Shown in pieces: positions 1 through 11,300 of a stretch of 64,000 bases of DNA. Under the pieces are notes generated by a model. That model did no database searches. It had not been told where the DNA came from and saw nothing but the letters and a program-made list of their open reading frames with translations. Position 1 is the stretch's first letter. Every line of letters starts with the position of its first letter. The stretch is taken from NCBI GenBank assembly GCA_007026445.1, contig VDMD01000082.1, positions 1 to 64,000 on the forward strand. Reading direction: 5' to 3'. The DNA is from Schizophyllum amplum (taxonomy: Eukaryota > Basidiomycota > Agaricomycetes > Agaricales > Schizophyllaceae). Position numbers and translations under genes: made by a program.

Positions 1-193
1 CGTGCGTAGGCCGCTCCACCACGGCCGCACCGCAGACGACCATGCGGCGAGCGGTGGGGTTGTGCTTGTTGGAGGTGGAGGTGGGTGGAGGCGAGTCAGG
101 TGATAAGAGTCATGTGACAGCAGCGTGGACGTTGCATGAAGACGTGTAAGGCGAAGGTGGCTGTGCTACCCCCCTGCTGTGCGCCTACATCCC

Positions 194-1413
194 ATGCCGT
201 ACAACGAAGACTACTACTGGGCGCTTGTCCGTCGTGAGCATGACGACTGGGGTCGCATGATCATTGAAGAGGGTGCGGGCTTCGTGAACTGGGCCACCGC
301 GGTCAAGGACGCGAACGTAGCCGAAAAGATGGTTGCGAGCGCGAAAGCGCATATGAGGACGAAAGACGCGGCAAGACTGGCGCAGTTCGCAGACGAGATG
401 GCGAGCTCGACGGCGCACGAGGGAGCGCAGCTGAAGACGGAGCGGAGGGGATCAAGCGCCGATGCGCTGGTGGGCCAACCAGGGCGTCACCATAAAGGAA
501 GCAATGAGGCGAGTCTTTGAGCGCATCGCAGATGAAGAGAGACTGACGAGGCGAGCGAGCACAGGGAGCAGCTCGGAAGAGACGGGGAGCAGGCTCCAGT
601 GGACCCAGTGCGTCTGCAGCGAGAGAAGCGAGGTGAGTTGACGAGGACATGTGCTGGCAACAGCGAGTGCTGAGTGAATGCTGATCAGGGGAAGAATGGG
701 CCACGCGCCCAAGGTGGCGTCAACGCAGACGCCTGTGAAGGACTCGGCTGGTGAGGGGGGGAAAAAGACCAAGGCAGATAAGAGCGAGAGGCGGTTCGTG
801 CCTGTGAGTTTGTTCTTTTCCTTTTTCCGTGTTCAGCGCACTTGCTAACGGGTTGCAGTCGTGCACGCAATGCGTGGCCCGCAAAACAGGGTGCTACATG
901 ATCGAAGGGAGAGACGGTCCCACATCGAATGTAGCCTGCTACAGCTGCCGGATCAACGGTCGCGGGTGCGACTATTCCTACGGGCAGTACGAACAGATGG
1001 TGCGTGCTGCGAGGGGCGGAGACAGTGCCAGTACAGGGGAGACGGCGCAGGCGACGGATACGGCAATCGACAGGGACGACGTCAACGAGGGGCCGCAGCG
1101 TGGACGGAGCACGGCAGGGGCACGGACCAGCCGTTCTTCGAGGTCAGAGGCGGCCAGCGCATGCGGAGCGCGTAGGGCCCAAGGCCCATCGGCGGCTCTC
1201 CCCGACGTGGCAGACGAGGCCAAGGCGACGCAGGCAGAATGGAAGCAATTCGCCGACGTGGTCAACGGTGGATGTCTTGAGGTGCTGGAGAGCCTCGGAC
1301 ACATGATCCAGACACTGGGGCCGATTTACGGGGAGCTGAAGGGTCAGGAGGACAATGACGGCCGCGCTTTCGCTGACGGGGGTGCCGAGGCGCGCCAGAC
1401 GGTTACGGACTGA
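194..1413 (+). CDS. R1: Zn-cluster (Cys6-like) regulator-type protein
   Basis: I infer a nuclear DNA-binding or adaptor protein. The ATG at 194 opens a conserved N-terminal block (W-x-L-V-x2-E-x-DDW ... FVNWA) that recurs in R2 and more loosely in R4. An exon near 690-803 supplies a Lys-rich stretch. After an intron with a GTGAGT donor and TTGCAG acceptor (about 804-858), the last exon opens with a Zn cluster: C-x2-C-x6-C, about 15 residues, then C-x2-C-x6-C followed by DYSYGQY. That is close to fungal Zn(II)2Cys6 spacing. The rest is Ser/Arg-rich with a helical tail, stop at 1413. The gene faces the 3' end of Hel1 with about 400 bp between stops, the same arrangement as R2 with Hel2. The first intron (about 470-578) is the least certain part. 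DNA binding is not shown by the sequence. Confidence 0.6.
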
Positions 1414-1419
1414 AAGGGT

Positions 1420-1441
1420 GGGGGGGGGGGGGGGGGGGGGG
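1420..1441. repeat. Poly-G tract (22 nt) after R1
   Basis: An uninterrupted G run lies just 3' of the R1 stop, in the spacer between the convergent genes R1 and Hel1. The rest of that spacer (1442-1819) shows no gene. The tract may act as a transcription pause or be sequencing-prone. No function is claimed. Confidence 0.9.
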
Positions 1442-1819
1442 CACGACGACTTGATGTTGAGCATGTAAATAGTTTGTTGAACAAGCGACAACTGGGATTG
1501 TGTGCGATAAGAACAGCCGGGAGGAGGACAGAGGGAGAGGTAAAAGGGAGACAGGAGCAGGAGAGGCTTGCCCAGCCAAAGAGAAACGTGACCGTTCTGA
1601 GAAGCGACACAGTCGGCGAACGACGAAAAGGTGAAGGACGGTGCGGCGTATGTGGCGCGCACGACAGAGTGTTACATCCGTGGTACGGCGTGCGGATCAG
1701 GACGAAGCAGGCATTTAGCACAAGCCTGCAGGAACTGGCTCGTAGACGGCTACCACACAAACAAAAACGCGTGTAAAGCAAGTTTGTTGATGAGAGCTCG
1801 ATAACGGGGTACAGGGTAT

Positions 1820-4800
1820 CTACTCGCGTGCGAGATCGAAGCGGTCGCAAACAAAGTCCATCAACGCCATGCCGCTGACAGGGAACTGGGTCGCGTCGGG
1901 GTCAGACACCCATGCGGCCATGCCTTTGGCGTCATCCCAGTGGTGCCCCCGCTCGCCGCCGAGGTCGAACCTGGCCATGGCTTCGGAATACAGGTCTCGG
2001 GACACATGTCGGATGGCCCAAAGCATGGGCAGGATGAGGTTTCGATGAGCGTGCGGGGTATCCGAGCCAGTGTAAGGCGGGTGAAGGGTGTCGGAGCCCA
2101 TGGCAGGAAAGTGGCAGGTGTAGCACGGACCAGGAGTTTTCGACCGGTCGTAGTGGACGTTCTTGCGCACCAGGAAAAATGCTTTCTTCTCCGGTTCGGT
2201 GAGGTTCGGGCAATGGTTGGGATTGTGATGCAAGTCAGAGACCCGCTTCCCGCGCGCATCACTGAGAAGCTGGCAGACGAAGCAGTAACCGCAAGTGTCT
2301 TCGGTCATCTTGAGAAGCGCGGCGTAGCGGGCGAGCTCGTCGGCCTGAGTGCCGAGACGCTCGAGCGTGATCGCCTCGGAAGCCTCTTGCGCAGCACCGA
2401 AGCGTGAGACAAGCAGCTCCTGGAGCTCGGCCTGCGAGCGAACATCGGGCATGTAGTCCGAAGGCACGAGAGGCTGGAGGGGTGGCGGATTCATCTCGTC
2501 GATCGCGTACCGCTCGTTGCGACTCCGTTCCGACAGGTCCATATCTTTCTCACCTGGGATGAAAGGTCAGAAAAAAAAAAAAAGTGGACAAGAGAAACAG
2601 CGGCGGGAAACGCACACTGGACGCAAAACATGCACCGCTGGCAGTCGCGAACCTGAAGGCACGTCTTGCCGACGCCATCATTGAACAGGCCGAGGGCATA
2701 ACGAATGCAGCGCTCTGGGCTGCGGACGTCCATCCCTGGTGTGTCGTAGACAATGCGCCGAATAACGTCGGAGCCACTGATGTCCTTGATGTCTTGCGGC
2801 TGACGCGAGTCGGGCATGGTGCGGAAGGGGAAAATGGCTGCGAGAGCGTAACGACCGTCGCGGCCCGCTCTGCCGCTCTCCTGGATGTAGTCGATGGCGT
2901 TGTAGGGCGTGAAGGCGTGGAGAACGAAGCGGACGTGCGAGTAGTCGTTGCCGGCCGACAGAGCGTTGGTGGTGACGATACCCCGATTCTGGCCGGATGT
3001 CCAGCGTTTGTATATATCCGTCTGCATCTTCGCGGTCATCTTCCGACCTTTCGCTTCACTGAGTCCGTGGAAGAGCTCGATGCCGAGGAGGGCGGCGAGC
3101 TCCTGGCCGGCATCGATGGAAGACACAAAGATCATGTACCGATCCTCTGGTTCAGTGAGGAGCTTGTAGAGGTCCTTGATAGGGCGCACAAGGTCTGCAA
3201 ACTTTTCGAAATGCGGACGGACATCGTAAGCGATCTCCCTGCGAATGCTGAGACCGCGGATCATCAGCGGGTTCTGGACCGCAAACCGCTCGGTAAACCA
3301 AGGGACGGAAGAGGGCGGGATAGTGGCGGACATGAGAACGAGGGGACAGGGAGCGAAGCGCAGCTCGTGAACTTTCTTAAGGCAGGCGCGAAAGTTTTGG
3401 CTGAGGACCAGATGGATCTCGTCAACGATAATGCGGGTGATGACGGCCCCCTTGCTCTGGAGCGACTGGACGGCCAAACGCCAGTGATGCTGCTCTGCGA
3501 CATCGACAGAGACGAGGACGATCCGGACGAGGCCAGTAAGCGCGCTCTTGCCGCCTGTCTCGAATGCTTCGAAGGGGACGTGCATGGCCTCCAGGCGACG
3601 CTTCCAGTCAGCGAACAGAGCCCTGAGCGGTATGAGGATCACGGTGATGCCGGTTTCAACGTAGGAAGAGAGAATGGCGATGAGAGATTTGCCGGCGGCC
3701 GTCCTCAGCGAGATGAACACGTCACGATCCAAGCGAAGCAGGGCGATAACGGCGGCTCGCTGCTCGACACAGGTCCAGACGGCGGTAACGCACACAAGGA
3801 GCATGCGAACCCAGTGGATCATGTCGTTTGGGGAAATGGAAGGGGAGCGGGGGTAGGGCTGGTCGAACATGCACTCCAGGGTAGGCGGGACAGGAAGGAC
3901 TGCAGAAGGAAATGAGGGTAACGGATATGCCGTGAAGAGGAGCACGTACAGAGCACGGGCTTGTAGGGGGAAAGCGCAGTCGACCGCGGGAGCCCGACCC
4001 CGGAGGAAGCTGAGAGTTCGACAACGGGAGAGGGGGGACGATCGAACGGGTGAACGGAGGAGGATTGCGTGGACTGTCGAGGGGCGTACACGGGTGGCGG
4101 CGACTGCGACGATGGCTCCGAGTCAAAGGGGTGGATGGACGAGGATGGCGGGGGCGCAGGCGAAGGCGGCACTAGGTAGAGGTGAGCGCTGTCGCAAATG
4201 GACGCAGGAGAAAGGCACACCTGAGCTTATGGACTCCATGGACACGTCTGAGCGGGCGCGAAGGCGGGGTGGGTTCTTCCAGTTGAGCGGACGGAGAGGG
4301 CGATCAGCGGAAGGAGAGCCATCTGGTGTAAAACATGCATAAGCATCACATCGACACGCAAGGCCGTGGAAGCGATTACCAATGCCTGTGGAATGCCAAG
4401 AGGGGGAAAACGGGACCTCTAAGGCGCCGAAGTGAGTGGAGGGAGATAATCGGGGGGCGTAACGAGCGCACCTGGAAGGGAGAACAGCCCATCATCCGTA
4501 CGTGACGCGTGCGAGGCGAAAACGTCTTGCTCATCTGAATGATGTCAGGGTCGCATCAGGGGATAGGCGAGGGGAACAGACCGTGGGGAGGGGTCGACAA
4601 CGGCGACAGCGACGTCCCTGCAGACAAGCGTGAGCGACAAACACTAGATACGGGCACAAAGAGAAGCACCGGACGCAGCAGAGTGACTCTGACGAGAAGG
4701 CGTCGCCGGGAAGGACGGCGGAGCGGGAGACTTGGCCGCCGCAGAAGCTTTCGGTCTGTACGTATAGATCGCGGGACTGGGTGGCTGGACGGGAGCGTGC

Positions 4801-7800
4801 GCGACAGCATGCGCGGGCGACGGGAAGCTGGCCTGATCGCTGGTCGCCGCCGCGTGTGGTGAAAGGACGTGTGGCGAGGGAACATCTAGCAGAGAGTCAG
4901 CGAGCGAGTAAGAGATGGGAGGAACACCCCAAAGCGCACAGGGGAAGGAGGACGACGGCAGTTGGGGCGGGGCCGCCTGAATGATGGGGGCCTGCTGGTG
5001 GGGCTGGGCGGGCGGAGGGGCTGCAGCCAGCTGGGCCTCCAGACGGTGGACGTGAGCAGCTGTGGCCTGCAGATCCGAACGCAGGTCGACAACCTGGGCA
5101 CCGAGGGTCGCGAAGCCGGAGGACATGAGCTCCGCAACGCTGGCAAGGGTGGGGGGAGCCGCGGCGGCGGCAGCGGCGGACGCTTCCTGCTGCGACTGAA
5201 GAAAGCGCGTGGTGGTGACTTCGTAGTATGGCAACCCCTGGCCGCCAGGGCAGAGATGAACGTTTTTGCAGTGCATGTCGCTGTTGTCGGTGAACGCGCG
5301 CATGGTGTCCTCGTCCGCACCTACAAAGGTCTGATGGGAGAGGCCGTAGTGGGCGCGTCCCATCGTGCCAGTATGACCCGCCTGATTAGCGTCTACCTCC
5401 TCCGCGTCCTCGCCGTCCTCATCGCGCTGATGCAGCAACTTGCGAGCGAACGCGACGTATATGTGCCGGTACGCGCTGACAATGAGCGCCCAACCGCAAA
5501 TGGGGACGGAGAGGGCCGTCATCGCCTTGCTGATATCCTCCGTCGTGAACAGGTGGCCAAAGTCGACGAACAACATGTTGTAATAGAGCTGAGACACCTC
5601 TGCCGCGCGCTCGGGCCAGACATGCGGAGCGATGTAGGCAGCAATGGGGTTGAAGAAGAGCGCTTTGCGGAAGATGACGTCCCCGGTGACGGCGTCGAGC
5701 GAGTTCGGGATGACCTTGTCCCGCTGGTGATTGCTCGTCGTCTTGTTGTACGAGCGGAGGATGCATGGGCGGGTGCCAAACATATATAAATTGCGGAGGC
5801 GCTCGGCGGTGTTCCTAAGCATCATGCAGGTGAGCTCTGTGCCTCTGGGTGGCCCGCCACTGCCCATGTGAACGGCGAGCATGAGCGCACGATCGAGGGC
5901 AGCGAGGCGGCTAAGGAACTTGCGACACGCGAGGGAATCCAGCTTTCCGGTGTCCTTGTCGAGCAGTCCGTGGGCGGCAATGATGCGGCTGCTGACTTGC
6001 TCGAACCTCTCGCGCAGCGCGGGTCGTAAAGGATCAGCCGCCGTGTAGCCGTTGTCCCGACTGCGGGGGTCGTCCATGAGGTCATCGTAGCAGAGGTCGG
6101 TGTCAACGCCGGCGGCGAGGGACTCGAAGGATGAAATGACATCGGCCTGAATCCGGGCTACGATGCGGCGAAGGTGATCGAGGGTGAACTTGCGGCCCCT
6201 GTAGAGCAGCGAGTGCCAGGTCTTGGTGTCCGTCCACCAGATGCGCGGGACGTTGATGGAAGAGTACGAGATAGAGGTGGCGTAATGCTGGAGGGAGCGC
6301 ACAGACGCAAACGTGGTCAGCTGCGCCTCCTGAACGAACCTCTCCAGGTGCTGCGCTTGCTTGAGCTGGAAGCCGACCGTCTGCTTGCCGGTGACGCTCA
6401 TCTGGCCGTGGATTTCGTAAAGCGCCGCGAGCTGAATGGCGCGTGTTAGCTTCGCGAGGATGCCGGTGAGGCCTTGCGCGTCCACAAAGCTACCGTCTGG
6501 CTTGAGGGCGAGAAGGGTCAGAGAGGCCAGGGTGGGATCGACGACGGTCTGTGCGGGAGCATCCCTGCCCCATTCAGTAAACCATAGGGCGTAGAGAACC
6601 TCGTGGAGGTGCTTGAGCCTGATGCGGGCGCCGTCGCGCAGCTTGGAGCGCAGGGCGTCAACGGCGGCAGTAAGGGCTACAGATGACGGGATAGGATAGG
6701 CACCCGTGGCCTGCCTCAGGAGGATGGCCATAATGTTCACGACGGGGCGAACGTAGGCCGCCAAGCTGCTGTCGTGCTCCTGAAGGCGGTGGAGGGGTTC
6801 ATGATTGATGCCACTAAAGGGAGGTCAGCGTACAGAGCGGATTGGATGATGGAATAACATGACTCACGTGCGAGCGGGCTCGGGAGTGTTCAGCTTCTGC
6901 AAGACGAGGCGGTCCGTGCAGGGCAGGAGGTCGGTCGCACGTTGAAAGTATTCCAGCACGAGTTGGGCCAGACCCGGATACTCATCCTTGTCGGGATACG
7001 TCGACGCAGCGAGCAGAGCAGCGATGTCATGCCCTGCGACCTGCTGATGCCAACCGGTGCGAACGAGAAGCGGGCTAACGAGACGCAGGTTCTGCTCCTC
7101 CTTGCGCAGCTTCTGAACCTGGTCAGCCTGAAACTGCACCATGGCGCTCACGAGAGGGGCAACAGCGGGGTTCGGAGGCGGCTGAATGAGGCGAATATAG
7201 CCCATGTTTTGCATGGGACGCTGAACACGGAGGTCGAGAACATGAGCTTCAGAGCCCGCGGTGCACAACTTGCGGCAGTGCTTGTCCACCTTGCGGCGCT
7301 CAGCGCAGTGATAGACACACGCGCTGCAGCCATATACGGAAAACACAGGGACGCCTGCGATGGGCTCCCGATGGACGATGGAGGGCGACAAATCGGGAAG
7401 GCCGTCGGGAACGCCCATCGCACGCAGCTCCTTCACAAGCAGGGCAAGGCGGGCACCCGTGTCGGAACGACCTTCCGAAGCGTGGTTGGCGAAGTGGGAT
7501 GTAAGCCTGACAACGTCGACGAAGTGACCGCAGTGGCAGACGACGACGCGAAGCTTGGTATTGAGCACAACGGAAAGGCTGCGCATAAGGTCGGTGGCGT
7601 AAAGGTCGGGCGACTGAGAGGACAGCATGAGCGGGAGCATAAAAAGCATAGCGGAGGACGCACGTCCGCGTCTGAGGCGCTGGGTGCACCCATACCCGGA
7701 GGCGGGGGGCCCTCGTGCTGCGCCCTTGCATGAGCTGGTGCTGATGCTGAAGCTGTGGGATGCGCACCTCAGGGTCATGCATATCCACGTCTGCGTCCAT
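1820..7800 (-). CDS. Hel1: OrsD-like zinc finger / tyrosine recombinase-like / RecQ-type helicase fusion
   Basis: Very large multi-exon gene, about 1,700 residues if spliced as one. The ATG at 7800 starts a short first exon (MDADVDMHDPE). The exon ending at 6868 carries an OrsD/DUF3505-like Cys/His domain (VVVCHCGHFVDVV ... GCSACVYHC ... H). The exon from 6813 has a tyrosine-recombinase-like core. Counting from the Met at 6764, Arg307 lies in PPRGTELT, the Arg-His pair at 433-434 in SAYRHIYVAFAR, His464 in QAGH and Tyr473 in AHYGL. The Tyr lies 9 residues after the His, as in known recombinases. A coiled coil and Pro-rich linker follow. The helicase exon starts at 3899: RTAAGKS (motif I), DEIH (II), SAT (III), SAGNDY (V), QESGRAGRDGR (VI, RecQ type), then a RecQ-like CQRCMFC. 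The exon 2542-1820 is a Cys/His C-terminal domain (CGYCFVC ... CYTCHFP). An intron with a poly-T tract precedes it. Mobilisation is inferred. Confidence 0.75.
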
Positions 7801-7875
7801 CAGAGGAGGGCGGAGGGGTCCTAAGGCAGAGGAAGATGGGAGTAAGAAGGAAGAAGGAATGTACAGCACTGGGAG

Positions 7876-7883
7876 CTTATATA
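7876..7883 (-). promoter_or_regulatory. TATA box of Hel1
   Basis: On the minus strand TATATAAG sits 76-83 bp upstream of the Hel1 ATG and is followed by CTCCC. Hel2 has the same TATA-to-CTCCC context. The rest of the gene-free stretch 7801-8325 shows nothing else recognisable. Confidence 0.6.
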
Positions 7884-8325
7884 CCACCACAAGAGATGAA
7901 ATTCGGAGGGATTAGTGATATTAGTCATACGGGCAAGCCAACTTGCCCGGGGGTTCATTGGCAGGCGACGAGGTCGGGTTGAACACTCGGGCTGCGGCCG
8001 GGGATCGGCAACGGGTTTGAATACGACGGGTTTACACGTTAGGCGTAAGCGACTTGTAAGCGAGCGCACACGATGAGGGAGAAAAAGGAATGGGGTAGTG
8101 TAACATGTGAAGCGTGACCGGCATTGGGCGAACTCGTGTAACGCTGCGGGTCTGCACCTCGAGCGAACACGCATACAGATGTATTCTGAGAGACCGGGGG
8201 CGATGAGATGCAAATCGGAACAAGCAGGAGACTAGACAACGGGCATCCATTTAGAGTCCATCGGGGAACAATACAGCGCAGAGCTATCTAAATACAGAGA
8301 AAGATACGGTAAGGGAATGCAGCCG

Positions 8326-11300
8326 CTAGGACGCCGAGCGCAGGCGCTTGCGTGAAGACGAGTCGGAGAACAGGGCCGCGGGGTCGAGCGTTCGCTTGAG
8401 CGAAGAGGGTGCATGCTCCTGGTCAGACTGCTGATCATCGCTTGAGTGTACAACGGCTGGGGTCTTGAACGCGGCCTTCTTCTTTTTAGACGGCTTGGCG
8501 GTGGAACTCAAATCCGCCTTCAGAGTGCCCAGGAAGAGAGGATGGTAGTGATGAAGGCAGTACGCAATGGCATCCCGCCGGAAGCCAGGATCCTCTCTGC
8601 GGAGGTGACGATCGGTGAGCTCCTGGAGGAGGGTCTGAAGGTGTAGTGAGCAGCCTGCAACAAGAAAGAGCAGGTGCACAGTGGGACGCACCAGGTAATG
8701 CAACTTGCAGAGACGAAGGGCAGTTCTGTTCAGCAGATAGCGTTCCTTGACGTCGCGCGAACCAGGCATGTTCTCTTGACCGAAGGGGCCGGCTTGAGTA
8801 CCACCGGCAAGGGCTTTGGTCATTGCGTGTGAGGCGTTGGATGTGACGGTGACGTCGGTCAGATATCGCTGACCGTCAGGCGAATTCATCCACTGGACGA
8901 GTAGCGGATTTTCGCGATCACCAGTGTATCCATCTTCAGCGGACTCGTCGCTAGAGATGCCGTCGGGTGCTGCGAGCCGGGTCGCCGAAGACGGACGCGC
9001 GTTGCCGGTTTGCGAGCGGGTCCTCCGCGCGGAATCGATAGGCAGAGTGGGATGGCTCGGGGAACGGCTTGGCGAACGGCTTTGGGAACGGCTTCCGGCA
9101 CGGCTTCGGGCACGGCTTCCGGCAGGGCTCGGGGGACGGCTGGGGGAAGGGATTCTGGGAGTGACAGAGAGCCGGGGGTGGGAGAGTTCCCTATAGGCGT
9201 CGGGAGGGCTACCGGAACGAGGTGAAGAGGGACCATGGATTGCTTCGAAAGCGCCCCCAGGAGCGCCACCAGGAGCGCCACCAGGAGCGCCACCAGGAGA
9301 GCCACCAGGAGCGCCACCAGGAGCGGGAACGTCGGGAAGCGAAACAGATGCATGGCGAGTCTGCGGCTCTCCGCCGACCTTCTTAGCAAGAGATAGTTTG
9401 CCAATGACACGCGTGCGATCGACCTGTCTGATGGCGGACGGCTTGCCTTCAAACAGTTCCAGAGAAGCAAACGAGGCCGGCGAGTCGGAGGCGTAATGAA
9501 CGAGCACATCGTACCGCGTGCGCCAGGGTTGGGGGGCTCCCACAGGACGACGGAGGGGGTCGAGAACAAGCTCGCGCAGATCACCAAAGCACTGGTAGGC
9601 TTTGAGCACCTTGACGGTGGCAGAGGCTTGATGGTGGAAGACAAGCATGGAGCGCACGACATTGCGCACGTGCCTGTCAGTCGAGGAATGCGCCTTGGGG
9701 GACGGATGGTTGAGAACATTGAACGGGAAGATCGCGAGAACATCGTGGAGAATGTGTTTGATGAACTGCTCTCCGCCGCTTGGTAGGCGCGGCAGGCTCC
9801 GTTGCTTCAAGCGCTGGGCAGCACTAACGTCGCGATCATAAAGCCGGATGGCTGCCGAGGGAATCTCGAACGACTGGCGAGGGTCCGACGAATCAACGCG
9901 GGCGAGAGAGCACGAGGCGACCTGTGACTGGCAGGTTCTCCACAGCCCAATCAGGTGAAGGAGATGGACCTCAATCGCAGAGCCTGCCTCCGAGAGCCGA
10001 GAAGGTGGTTCAGCAAGACACTCTTTGGCAGCGTTGATGACCGCCTTTGTGGCATAAACTTCACGGTTGCGCATGATGAAGCTGGCGACCTGCGAAGGGT
10101 GTGAGCCGGGCGGGACAAAGAAGAAGAGGTGGAGAGCATAAACGCACGCTAAAGAGGGTCGCATCTGCCAAGAGAGCGTGCTGATCTTGAGGGTAACCGA
10201 GCACGTTGCGGTAGACGGTGTGAAGCCACATGCTGAGAAGCGCAAGGGAGTTGCGGTAGTCGGGCATGTCGATATTGGACACCTGGACCTTGGTGGTGGG
10301 CATGTAGCTGTTGACGCCGGGGATGAGGGTGTTGAGGAGCTGATGGGCGATGAGAATCCAAAGACAGATGGAGAGGATGAAGGTGCTGACCAGAGCGACC
10401 ACGTCGTTTACGTTCGCGGGAGCATGCTTGAACCACCGCATGAGGTCGCACACCAGCGTCGGGCACAGGAGGACTGCGGGTGGGAAGGTCGGCCGCACAG
10501 ACAGGGAGCCGGCATGAAGCAGGTACTGAAGAGTCTTCGGAGCGACATCTTGCCGGCGGAGGAGAGCCTCGACTTTTTCGGACAGCGATTCGGATTCCTT
10601 AAGGAGGATCTCGTCTACGCGAGCGCGGTAGAGGAGGACAAACTGATCGCGATAAAGGCGGTCAAAGTGGACGAGGTCCTCTGAGATCTGAAGGACTGGA
10701 CAGACGAGTACGGTGAGTGAGGGGGTGATGGCGTGAGGAAAAGGGCTGCTGACCTCCAGGGCGTTGGGATTGATAGTCTATCAGACTGGCGACGGACAGG
10801 ACGCCACGCGTTTGGGCCCATTGCGCGTAAATCTCCTCGGACACCATGAGCATCTGATTGAACACGAACAGCTCCTCTGGTTCAAGGCGGAGTACAGACA
10901 CCTGGTGCCACGGCAGAAGGTACTGCTCGATCCAGCGAGTGGATGCCAAGGCGCGATTGGGTTGGCCAAAGTACGCCGGGACCTGGGCCGCCTGCAGCCC
11001 AAACAGCAAGGCCGCCTTGCCGACAAGATGAAGTACGCGGAGAATCTGGGTGGACGGATGAGGCCATCGGGCGAGACGCGGGGCACGAACGGGACCGACC
11101 TCGAACGGTGCTTTGGCAGATTCGACCAAGGCGGGCCCATCAAAGAGCACGGGAGCGACGCTAGGAGCGACCATGCAGGTGATCTCGCTCATATCGACGA
11201 CAAGGCTGCGGACTGGAGGGAAGTTGCCAAAGACCTTCTTCACAGACGGATGATAGTCTTTGCCGATGACCTCCTTCGCCGCGGAATCCTCGTCCAAATG

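Noticed and set aside
1820..7800. Starship captain of the DUF3435 type
   Set aside because: The recombinase-like part is embedded in an OrsD/helicase fusion and does not show a typical captain layout. Starships as described are from Pezizomycotina.
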